Positions 32,858 to 42,704 of a stretch of 64,000 nucleotides of DNA are shown in pieces. The notes below the pieces were generated by a model that was not told the origin of the DNA, did no database searches, and saw nothing but the letters and a program-made list of their open reading frames with translations. A program made the translations under genes and the position numbers. Source of the stretch: Neonectria sp. B-13 (lineage: Eukaryota > Ascomycota > Sordariomycetes > Hypocreales > Nectriaceae); NCBI GenBank assembly GCA_002682825.1, contig NOKP01000002.1, positions 1,555,132 to 1,619,131 on the forward strand, given 5' to 3'. The first letter of the stretch is position 1. Every line of letters begins with the position of its first letter.

Positions 32858-34648
32858 ATGACGCTAACTACGCTTTCTCTACTGGCGGGCGTCGTCGGGG
32901 CCTCCGCCTTTGTATCGGCTCCGATCGGCGCTACGCACCAGAAGCCGTTCGGCCTTGGTTCGGCCGTGGCCGACTTCAGCTGTGACTTGCCTCCAGTTCT
33001 GGCGCCGACCGGTGACGGGCTACCTTCGGGAGAGAGCTTGTTCTTCTCCGATGAGGCGTTGCTGAAGCAGGTGAAGCGACACCAGGCTATTGTGCGCGTG
33101 CCGTCGATTTGCTACGATGACTTGGGCGAATTCGACAAAGATGAGCGCTGGGCTCCCTTCTACGATATTCACGATACGTTGGCTAAGACGTACCCTGTCA
33201 TGTAGGTGCTTTAACTTCGAAGAAGAGACCAAGAACTGATTAGACTCAGCCACAAGCGCATGACCCTGGACAAGGTCAATACGTTTGGACTTGTTTACAC
33301 AATCAATGGAACGGATTCCTCCCTCAAGCCCATTTTCCTCGCGGCGCACCATGATGTAGTCCCCGTTGCGGACGTCTCGACATGGACTCACCCGCCGTTC
33401 GACGCCTACTTCGATGGCGAATGGATCTGGGGTCGTGGGTCTTCGGACGACAAGAACAGCTTGACGGCAATCATGTCTGCTGTGGAAACCTTGCTTTCGA
33501 ACCCCGACTGGACACCGAGCCGGACTATCATCCTGGCCTTCGGGTTCGATGAGGAGTGTTCGGGCTACCGGGGCGCGGGGACGATTGGCAAGTTCCTGAC
33601 CGAAAGGTACGGCGACGATGGCATCGCTCTGATTCTCGACGAGGGCGGCCTGGCCATGCAGCTCCTCGGCGACGACACGCTGTACGTGTTCCCGTCCGTC
33701 ATGGAAAAGGGCCACGTCGACGTCTGGGCAGAACTCCACGTCGTCGGCGGCCACAGCTCCATCCCGTTCCCGCACACGGGCATCGGCATCGTCGCCGAGA
33801 TAGTCACGGCGCTCGAGGCGCACCCCTACGAGCCCGCGGTGCTGAAGGGCAGCCCCGTGTACAACCACCTCGTGTGCGTCGCGCGCTACTCGCCGCACGA
33901 CGCGCCCGAGATCGTCGACCTCTTGCGCAAGGACGACTTGGAGAAGCTGACGGCCTTGTTCGTCGACGAGGGCGGCGATGCGGCGCGGTACATGATCCAG
34001 ACGTCGCAGGCCATCGATCTGATCCAGGGCGGGCAGAAGATCAATGCGATGCCCGAGGTTGTGACCCTCGGCATCAACTACCGCGTTGCGCCGCAGGATA
34101 GCATCCCCAAGGTGCAGCACAACTTTGTCAAGTACATCGAATCCGTGGTGGAAAAGTACAACCTCAGCGTGAAGGCCTATGAGGGGGATGATGACTACGA
34201 GGCATACGTCTCAGAGCTGGCTCTGGACAAACCCGATGGAGCAAGTGCCGACACGAACTACGACGGCGTCCTGGTGCTGCAGGGCAAGGAAAAGTCCGAG
34301 AGCACGCCGGTGTCCCCAACCAGCGGGCCGATCTGGGACGTCTTCTCGGGGACGATCCAGCACGCGTTTGCGTTCGAGGGCGGAAAGGTGGTGCCCGTTG
34401 GCGAGATCATGAACGGCAACACGGACACCAGACACTACTTGAGTAAGCTCGCCCTCCCAAAAGGACGTTGAACAAATGTGCTGACGCTCGCAGACCTCTC
34501 GCCGAACGTGTATCGGTGGACGCCGTCGCGGCAGCGCGGGTCGGAGAACATCCACACCATCGACGAGCGGGTGAGGATGGATTCTCACATGGAGATGGTC
34601 CGGTTCTACTATGATCTGGTTCGCAACTTCGACGGTGCCGAGGTGTAG
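32858..34648 (+). CDS. CPS1: M20 metallopeptidase, carboxypeptidase S-like, 563 aa
   Basis: There are three exons: 32858-33201, 33250-34442 and 34494-34648. The N-terminus LSLLAGVVGASAFVSAPIGA is a secretory signal or membrane anchor. Two-zinc M20 residues are visible: AHHDVVPV (first metal histidine and the catalytic aspartate), GRGSSDDKNSL (bridging aspartate), FGFDEECSGYRG (catalytic and metal glutamates) and a C-terminal histidine in NGNTDTRHYL. The dimerisation domain with ELHVVGGHSSIPFPHTGIGI lies between. Yeast CPS1 is a vacuolar carboxypeptidase releasing C-terminal residues, especially glycine, from peptides, and it supports growth on peptide nitrogen. Length and motifs fit well. A secreted rather than vacuolar form cannot be excluded because the N-terminal cytoplasmic tail is very short. 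Confidence 0.92.
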
Positions 34649-35736
34649 GTGGCGTTGTTCTGAGGGTGTGATGGAACGGCAGTGACAAGATCAGTTCATC
34701 GTGCAGGCCTGCGCTAGGCGAGCGGTGTGGTGTGTGTAGATCTTGCTGGGTGAATATGAATATATGATAGATCATAGTCGAGGTTGGTTCCATCAGGATA
34801 CCGCGGTCTCGGCGAGCACATGGCCTGACCTTGGTCAACTGCCCACGGGATGCCTTGGGGAAAAGTAAACATCACGGCCATCTAGGCCCGTTGATATCCG
34901 GTCCATGAAGCCCATTGCCTTCAACAGCTGAAGCAAAAAACAGAATTTACCAAGTTAACTGGAGACAGACGCATCTGACGGAGCATTGCTTTCAGACCAA
35001 TGCAACCCCCACGCTTTCTCCTCATCGACCCCTCTGGACGACACTCGGACACTCCCCTGGTCTCTGGATCCTCTCTCTCCACACCTTTCTCCTCTTCTCT
35101 CCCCCAAATGCCGACGCCTCCTCCCATGTTCTCGCGAATCAGCTCCCTTCAGCCTTGCATTGCTCGTTCCTTTTCCCTCCTGCAGCCTGCCCCCAATCGC
35201 CGCCCCTCCCCCAAACTTCCCAGAACCTGGGTCACGGGTGGGAAAAGGGAGCGGCTCCACGGTTGCGAAAACCTCCCATGCCCGACCGCTTCTGCCGAGG
35301 TTTTTTCTCCTGATATCCCCGAGACGGGCAAGACGTCGTGGATCCGCGCTGGGATGTGTTTGTTCGCGTGGGGGGTTCCGACGGCTTGTTGATGAAGGAC
35401 AGGGAGGGAGACGCGCCGTACACCGGAGCTCCCAAGTTGCAGCGCAGAAGCCCACATCATGACATGTTGCGGTGCTAAAGCTGACTACCCCTGCGCTCCT
35501 TGCCTTGTCTCCCACTCCAGCGTGGCATTTTCGAGAATTACGAATTGCTGTGATCCGACTTGCTGAGCTTTCCCATTGTCGACCCGCCCAGGGGAAGAAA
35601 AACTCGACCCATCTGCATCTGAGCAGCGATCCTTTTTCGATGCGGGGTCTCCGCGAAAGCGCAGCAGCACACACGACAACTTCTCTCCTTGGCACGGTTG
35701 CAAAGTCCGATCGACACCACACACACCCGCTTCTTC
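34649..35736. other. Intergenic, no supported gene
   Basis: Long open frames exist on both strands here (for example 34955-35722 minus, 34986-35462 plus) because the sequence is GC- and CT-rich and poor in stops. None has a family motif or splice pattern. I treat the region as non-coding. Confidence 0.45.
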
Positions 35737-35771
35737 ACGTGCGCACCGCACACACACACACACACACACAC
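35737..35771. repeat. CA dinucleotide microsatellite
   Basis: An uninterrupted or nearly uninterrupted CACACA run of about 20-24 bases lies just before CTCCTTCTTACG. Confidence 0.85.
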
Positions 35772-36366
35772 TCCTTCTTACGTTAGTCAGTCTTGAAAGA
35801 CTTCGCCGCTCGTTAAACCTGCGGGAACAGGAAAACACGGGCGTGGCATGCGTCGCAACGTTGCACAGCAGCGCGGCTGTGTTTGTTCTTACTAATATCT
35901 GACGGGACCTTGAAATGCCCGGACATGTTTGCACGATGGGGATGCAAGTGGGAACGATGGCTTGCAGCCGGCTTGCTTGCGGGGAACGCGAGTTTCGATG
36001 GGGTAAAATAATCCCCATGGTTTCAATATCATTGACAAATCTTCCGTTTTGGAAATGCAAAGTCGGCTCGACTAATGTACAAAAACATGGCAGATGATCC
36101 ATTGCTGTCCATGCCCCATGCCCCATGTCCCATGTCCCATGCTCCAACTCCAGACGCCGTTGTCTCCACAACACCATCTTCATTCTGTCTTGCCTCTTCC
36201 TCTGAGGAGGTATCAAGTCGTCATTACCACACCACCGACTGGGTGCAAGGCGTGTGTGTCCTGCTTTTCCGGTCCCACTCTGTGTCTCTGTGTATTGTCT
36301 CTCTCACACTAGCTGCTCCGTTTTGGTTTTGGTCCGGCCAAGTAAGGGAAGAGAAGCCGGATTAGT
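35772..36366. other. Intergenic with short CCCATG repeats
   Basis: No gene was seen. At about 36109-36142 the heptamer CCATGCC/CCATGTC is repeated five to six times. Confidence 0.5.
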
Positions 36367-37335
36367 TTAGATGGTCTTCTCCAGGTCCATGGCGTCCTGG
36401 AATCCTCGCACAATGACATCGAGCTCCTTCTGCGCCGGGGCGGCACACGGTCTCCGGGGCTCGCCACCGTAGCCGAAGAAGTGCCCTAGGGCGGCCTTGA
36501 CGCCGACGAAACCCGTCTGGATGGCCGTCCAGTCGGCCTTGGCCACGAGCGCCTGCAACTCGCGGGCCTCGCGCCACCGCCCCTCGTCAGCCAGCTCCGT
36601 GATGCGCACGCAGGCCTTGGGGCACAGGTTGGCCAGGCCCGAGATGGTTCCGTTGGCGCCCACGGCGTGGCCCTGCAGGATGAAGTCGGCGCTACCGCCG
36701 GCCACAAAGAAGCCTGCCGGGCAGTCGGCCACCACGCGCGCTAGCTTGCCCGTGTTGCCGCACGTGAGCTTTACACCCACCACGTTGGGGTGCTGCGCGA
36801 TCTCCAGGATCGTGTCGGAGCTGAGGTCGCGGCCTGCCGCCGCTCCGGGGAAGTTGTACACGAGCAGTGGGATGGGGCTCTTGTCTGCCACGTCGTAGAA
36901 GTGCTGCACCACCAGAGCGTTGGGGAGGAGGCCGCCGTAGTAGCTCGGGGGCAGCACCAGTGCGTGCGTGGCGCCAGCTCGGCCGGCGTCCTCGCACAGC
37001 TGCGTCGTCTCCTTGGTGCTCTGGGCGCCGCAGCCGGCGATGAGCGGGATCTTGGAGCCCTCGGCCTCGTGGACGATGGTGTCACGCGCGGTGCGGATGA
37101 TGGCCGTGCGCTCGTCGCGGGAGAGGTGGGCGCACTCGCCGTTGGAGCCGTGGACGACGATGCCGGCCACGGATGCCTCGAGGAGGTTGATGATGTGCTT
37201 CTCGAGCGCCGGGGCGTCAACCTCGTCGTCCTGGTTGAAGAAGGCAAGCGTAGGCACGTAGACGCCGTCGGCGAGTCGTAGTTGTTCCGCCTTGGGAGCG
37301 CCCATCAAGGGGGAGGTGAGGAGTGTGGCTGGCAT
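36367..37335 (-). CDS. DapA-family pyruvate aldolase (4-hydroxy-2-oxoglutarate or related)
   Basis: This is a single exon of 322 residues. The protein is a complete (beta/alpha)8 barrel of the N-acetylneuraminate lyase/dihydrodipicolinate synthase family. GVYVPTLAFF opens the barrel, GSNGECAHL (residues 63-71) replaces the GTTGE of true dihydrodipicolinate synthases, the tyrosine is Y160 in LLVYNFPG, and the Schiff-base lysine is K189 in VGVKLTCGN. Fungi make lysine by the aminoadipate route, so a true DapA role is unlikely. Likely reactions are retro-aldol cleavage of 4-hydroxy-2-oxoglutarate or of a 2-keto-3-deoxy sugar acid such as the D-galacturonate pathway intermediate. The substrate cannot be decided from sequence alone. 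Confidence 0.9.
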   Translation of the reverse strand: MPATLLTSPLMGAPKAEQLRLADGVYVPTLAFFNQDDEVDAPALEKHIINLLEASVAGIVVHGSNGECAHLSRDERTAIIRTARDTIVHEAEGSKIPLIAGCGAQSTKETTQLCEDAGRAGATHALVLPPSYYGGLLPNALVVQHFYDVADKSPIPLLVYNFPGAAAGRDLSSDTILEIAQHPNVVGVKLTCGNTGKLARVVADCPAGFFVAGGSADFILQGHAVGANGTISGLANLCPKACVRITELADEGRWREARELQALVAKADWTAIQTGFVGVKAALGHFFGYGGEPRRPCAAPAQKELDVIVRGFQDAMDLEKTI

Positions 37336-37390
37336 ATTGTGGGAGTAGGTGATGATGGGTGATGATGTGTAAGTCGGAGGAAGAGGTCGG

Positions 37391-37399
37391 TCTTATATG
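37391..37399 (-). promoter_or_regulatory. Possible TATA box of the aldolase gene
   Basis: ATATAAG on the minus strand lies about 60 bases upstream of the ATG at 37335, which is close for a fungal core promoter. Confidence 0.4.
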
Positions 37400-39554
37400 G
37401 CCTCAAAGGACAAGATGTGCAGATCCTAACTAGACACGACAGATGAAAGATAAACTTGATAGGTAGCAAGGAAAGCCTCAACCAAGTGGCCGGCGTCAGC
37501 AGGTCTTTTATGGCCCAGCCAGCACTACGCCTCCAACGCCGCCGAGGGGTGCTGCCTTGTCATGAGGCTTGGGCGGACAAGCTTTCGTCTCAGCGAGACT
37601 GGAGTCAAGGCGAAGGCGGCGGTGTCCCCGTCGGCAGATGGACGCTTACACGAGAAGAGCGTGGGGGGTCTGGCTGGGGTTGGGCTGGGGTCAGGAGCTT
37701 TTGAATGCCTGGACATTGTAGCGGGTCCTCCGGCCGAGAGAGGCCGGACCGGGAGCGAGCGGCTTTGGAAGGGGAAGAGGAGTCAGGTGGTTGAGCAACG
37801 AACGAGGCAACGATGGACCGGTGTGAAACAGGCAAACGAGAATGCATTTGCCTATTTGCAGATCCGGCAAAGGTCTTGCAGGACACAACCACGGCATGTT
37901 GCAGCGTCTCGGCGAACAAATGCACTATCAAGACTGCGAGACTGTGCAACGACAGAGACTGGACAGACCACACCGGGGGATCGGAGGCTGTACTTCTGCG
38001 CAGGTACCGTCCGCGATCTTGGTCGTCTGATCTACGCCATGGGACACGGAGGGGGATCACCACGGGCTGAGATTGGCCACCACAGCGTCCGGAGCAACCA
38101 CCACGGATTCATGCTTCGCCTTGGAGCTACGGACGCTTCTGGTAGAACCACAGCCGCGGTCGGGGCACCGCGTCGTGTGCCTGCGCCGCACGTAACCAGA
38201 AGGCGCACGTCGCTAGCGAGCGTGTCAACTCTCAAAGAGGCAAAAGGGATGCAACGAGGAGGCAACGGACCCCCACGTTGTTCTCGCTGGAGGGCTAGAG
38301 GATGGCACACGGCTTAGATGCCAGGATTCGTCTTCGTCCAATGGCCGTCGCGAATTGACATGTCTGCTGCTCGTTGGTTGTCCTTGGCGAGCTGTGTAAC
38401 CTCAATCTCCAACACACCATCCGGAATTACTTAGCGCCCCAGGCATCTGGGTCAGCCAGTCGTCCTTTTGGACGCTTGCGGTTGGTCGACGACAGGGGGA
38501 GGGACAGGGAATTGGCCTCCCAGTACCAGCAGGTTCCAGGCTTGCTCCCACCCCACGCTTCTTGACCTTGGAATGAGAAGAGAGAAAAAAGCCTGGACAC
38601 CGTCATTTGCGGGCTCGGGGATAAACCATGCAATGACGATGGAGTGACGCTTTGCCACTTCCGCGTGACGTTTTGCTGGTTGAGGGGTGAGGGGTGAGGG
38701 GGGTTTGAAAGGGCCAGAGGAGGGACGGCGTCGGCTTACTCACGGATCTTTAGGAGGAGTCTCAATGTCTCAATGGGAACAAATGACTGATCAATCCAAC
38801 CCGTTCGGCGAACTATTTGCATGCAGCCAGCCTCCAAATGAACTGACTTTCCGCTAGGCCAGCCATGCAAGCCATGGTCTTGTTTTCCTGGGTGATGGCT
38901 TGGCAAGCTTGGCTAAGTGTGCCCTCCTACCGTCTTGTCTTCCCAAAAGGAGCCGGCGTCGTGGGGGAGTTGTCGCGGATAGTGCAGGCCAGTGTCCTCA
39001 CGTGCCTTGGAAGCGTGGGGGAACTTTTCCATCGGCCTTTTGCCGCCAGTCTGCAGTCTGCTGATGGGATGCTTCGGGGTTGGAGACTGTCAATGCTTGT
39101 CCTTGCATGTCCTTTGCATACTTATTCCGGCCTTGTGCCTCCGGCGGTCAGACGGCGTTGAAACAACAGCTCATGTTGTATGTACTGCAGTACGTTTGAA
39201 GCAAAGTTTCTGTCGTACTTCCGTAAGCTGACGCGCTCTTGTTGTGGCGCCATTGTCGTCCGTGAGCTGGGAATGACCTCAGCTCGACTCTGTACATAGT
39301 ACAGTCTCAATCTGCTCCAACGGAGATGTTGGCTTGGATATCTAGATCTGCATGGGCTACCCCGTAAACTAGTGATACACAGCCCCTGTGCCTCCAGGAT
39401 GGCCTCAACCCTCAAGCCCTCTCTCTTATCAACACATGCCATGGGAATCTTATCAGACACGACGGTATCTTGATTCCCCCTCATCGCCTTGACGCCTCCT
39501 CGCTCGCCCGGCGCACGGTTCCCCTTGATTTCGCCGGGGTGCATAGATCTTCCA
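37400..39554. other. Intergenic, about 2.1 kb
   Basis: The longest open frame (37562-38317 plus, 251 codons) has no domain or codon pattern that I recognise, and opposite-strand frames of similar length overlap it. A short GAGGGGT repeat lies near 38684-38702. I see no supported gene. Confidence 0.45.
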
Positions 39555-40719
39555 CTAGACCCGCCCGCCGAGTCGGGTCTTCCAGGCCAGAAACCCGGCG
39601 TACCCCACGAAACCCGTCAGCGCCAGCTTTCCCACCGCGCTCAGCAGGTTGCTGTTGGCTCTGGCCGTGCTCCTGCGGAACAGCTTGGTCGATTGGCCCT
39701 GGAACATGGCGCGGTCGTTCAGGCGTGGGAACGGCGCCTCGACCATCTTCCCCGTCGCCTCGTCCTTGACCATGGGCACGGGCACGTCGAGAAAGTCGCA
39801 TAGGGGCTTCCACCCTTCCGTGATGGTGAAGTCGAGGCACCGGTCCGCGGGGATCCGCTCGTGGAACTCCTCGTACTGAGCCTTGTACCAGGCCAGCGCC
39901 TTCTCCTTGTCCTTACCATGATCGTAGCGCAACACGTTGGCCCGCAGCGACTTGCTGTAGGCAAACATGTGGCCAACCTGAGTGTCAAAAAATAGGCAGT
40001 AGAGCATGGTGAGCTTGCGCCACACCGTCTTGGGCTTGGTCAGCGGGTAGATGCTGTGCAGGACGCTCTCGTACCAGGCCTCCGGGTCGCGGTTGAGGAT
40101 GACGACCTTGGCCTCCGGGTAGGCCTCGGCGAGCTCGGCGCCGAGAAACGCGGCGGGAGCGTCGCACACAGCCTGGCAATCGCCGAGAAGACGGTCCCAG
40201 TCGGCGCGGGTGTAGGTCCCCTTGCCGGCGTACTTGGCCTCGAAGGCGCGGATCCATTCCGGAGCGTGGGTCGGGTTCTCAACCATGGTCTGCATGTGAT
40301 AGCAGCCATGGAAGCCCAGCGCCCAGAGAGCACTACGTATGCCTGCGGAGCCGCGACGAGCGAGGCGTCAGTCCTTGGAGAGTTCCATTGCAGGCAGGTT
40401 GGGCTGTCAAGCTGTGAAGCCTGTGACGGCGACGCAGAAGGGGGAAGGGATCGCCGACCTCATCCATCTGATCGATGGCGTGATGCAGGGAAGGCCCAGG
40501 GGATCAGGCACGAAAGAGGGCTCCGAGCCTGTGTGCGAATGGGCGTCGCTCAGGCATTGGAGGGGACGGGAGGGGAGGGAACTCACTCAGAGTCCCTGTA
40601 CGATGGACGCCACAGACGATGACGCGCATGGGCACGATACGATCAGGGAGCATGACGCCCTGGGAGACGGGCGAGGAAGCCATTGCGGTGGATGGGCTGT
40701 GGATGGAAGCTGACGACAA
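39555..40719 (-). CDS. P-loop sulfotransferase-like protein with C-terminal membrane helix, 306 aa
   Basis: There are two exons, 40587-40719 and 39555-40342, joined in phase. The splice completes the nucleotide-binding segment VIVCGVHRTGTLSIRSAL followed by WALGFHGCYHMQTM. This G-x-x-R-T-G-T-x-S-x-R motif is typical of a large fungal family annotated as sulfotransferase-like P-loop proteins (the 3'-phosphate binding loop of PAPS-type enzymes). Downstream, AYPEAKVVILNRDPEAWYES matches the family's second block. The last 30 residues, AVGKLALTGFVGYAGFLAW, form one membrane helix with a basic end (KTRLGGRV), so the protein is tail-anchored. The chosen start is the first ATG of three (40719, 40683, 40665). 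Sulfotransfer is inferred from the fold; the acceptor is unknown. Confidence 0.85.
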
Positions 40720-42704
40720 CTCGTGAAGATGGATACGAGATAGGCGATAACAACAGTTGACACAGTTGTCAATGTTGAGATGGCTGGCGGCTACTATCTG
40801 CTAGGCGCTGCTGACTTGCTAGCTCTTGTTGAGAGGAGGGTGTGTTTGTGACTTGTGTTTTGATAGGTAGGTGGTGGTCAGTATCCCGTGTGGTGTTCAG
40901 GCGCGAAAGTACGTGGTGTGATTCTAGCCAAGAGTACGGAGTACCACGGTTGTGCTTTGTTTGGAGTTGATGGAGCGCGAGAGGCCCGACTTCCGAGGAT
41001 CCGAAGTAGGAACTGTTTGGATCCATGACCCATCGCAGTACCGTGGAAACCGAGTTTGGATCTAGCATCCCTGCCCTGTCTATTCTAAAACGCGTCGCGA
41101 CCTTGGCCAGACGTCCAGGGAACTGAAGCGAGTGTGCTTGTCATGAAAGGCCCGTATCTCGAGCCAATGCAACCACTAAACATTAGCATTGCCGGATGTT
41201 TGCAGCCGCCGATTTTAGGCCCGCCCCTAGAAGGTTGTAGTGGATAGTCGGAGGCGCCGGGCCGCGTGGATGCGGCTCCCAAGCTCCCCTTAGGTAGCTA
41301 TCATGCCTCCGAGGGGCAGCTGGACCCTGCAAGCGATCTATCTCATTCTTCATGCGGTTGAGCGGTTGAGCCAAAGCTTCTATGAATAGCATCTGGAATG
41401 GAGACTTATCAGACCAGGCGCAAGGGGAAAGAAAAACTCTGCAGTGGCTGCGCAGTCAGTTCATCTTGTCTGTCGATTGCGCGTCCAGATGATGCACGAG
41501 TACGAGGCCGATTGCGGAATTGACTGGCTATCGTCATCACCAAGGTTGGAGTCCCTTCTTGATGCTCTGCCAACTGTGCCTGCACTCTGCAAGCAAGCTG
41601 CGCATCCGTCACATCCCGGAAGGGAAATTGGGAGCGCTGATCCGGATCGCCGGCTGGACAAGCAAGGAAGCAAGCTCGAGGGACCAAGACCATTCAGTTA
41701 TAGCTACCAGGTCAGGCACAGTAAGTAGGTAAGCCAAGCAAGTTGCTGATGTGGGCATCACCAAGAACGTGGGCCTCACTAAACAGGTGGGCATCTAAAC
41801 ATCCCCAATGAGGCCTCGACCCCAACTGCAGACACCAAATAGGTTCATCCCCGAAACCATACGGCGACTAACCGCACGTGGACTTTCAATAGGCGATGAC
41901 GGGTGGCGAATTTGGTCCCTGGCAATCGAACGAACGCCCACTAAAGAAAAAAAACCTATCCATTCTAGCGGGATCGGCAATGTCCTGTCCTTGACTGACA
42001 TCCAGTCTTTCTGTCCACACCTCACGTCAACAAGCACGACACACCCACACCCACCCACTCACACTAACAATCCGAGTCATCGAACCGTCAAGCCATGCCA
42101 TTCCATCCGAACCAATCCCAGCTCACAGAAAGAACCAAGCAGAGAGAAAAATCAGCCGCCAAAAGCAATATCTCGTCCCGACTTGCGGCCCGTTAGCGAT
42201 ACCAACGCGGGCGCAACTCCGTCCGCTATGTTCGTGATACTGGCGATAGCACAGCACAATATCACCACAATTGAGGCCAGTGACGCGCAATAACCCAACA
42301 ACCCTCCGCCATGGCTCATCCTCATCAGACCAGGCCAGCACGCAACTTATTCCGACGTCACTAAAGCCTGATATCCTGCCGGCATGCTGTCTCTCGGGCC
42401 TCTCTCGGCGACCCACCGACCCTTATCGCCTCTTAGCCCAAGGACCACATCTATGCGTGAGGCCCATTTTTGTTCTCGCCCCAGAGCCAAGGGTAAAAAT
42501 GTCAATCTCAACTGGGTCCTCCGCTCAGTCATCGCAATGATGAATCTTCCTTTTCCCCCTTGAGCTCCCACCGAGTACAGCTCTGAGAGACCTCGTCTCC
42601 GGGCGCTCAGCTCTTCAGCCTTCTCAAACCTCCTCAAACTCCTTCAACTTTTCACCCCTTGGACAATTCACCCATAGTTTCCGGCAACTATCGGCCGTGA
42701 AGAC
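40720..42704. other. Intergenic, about 2 kb, divergent promoters
   Basis: This region separates the sulfotransferase-like gene from the PRM10-type gene. Pyrimidine-rich leader sequence precedes 42705. There are only short open frames without features. Confidence 0.5.

Noticed and set aside
33020..34120. 366-codon minus-strand open frame
   Set aside because: Antisense shadow of the carboxypeptidase S-like gene, which has all catalytic motifs.
34955..35722. 255-codon minus-strand open frame and overlapping plus-strand frames
   Set aside because: These arise from stop-poor CT-rich DNA. The composition is low-complexity and there is no conserved motif.
37562..38317. 251-codon plus-strand open frame between the aldolase and sulfotransferase-like genes
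   Set aside because: GC-rich sequence poor in stops. Overlapping frames on both strands are similarly long, no domain or hydrophobic pattern is seen, and there is no convincing leader or intron.
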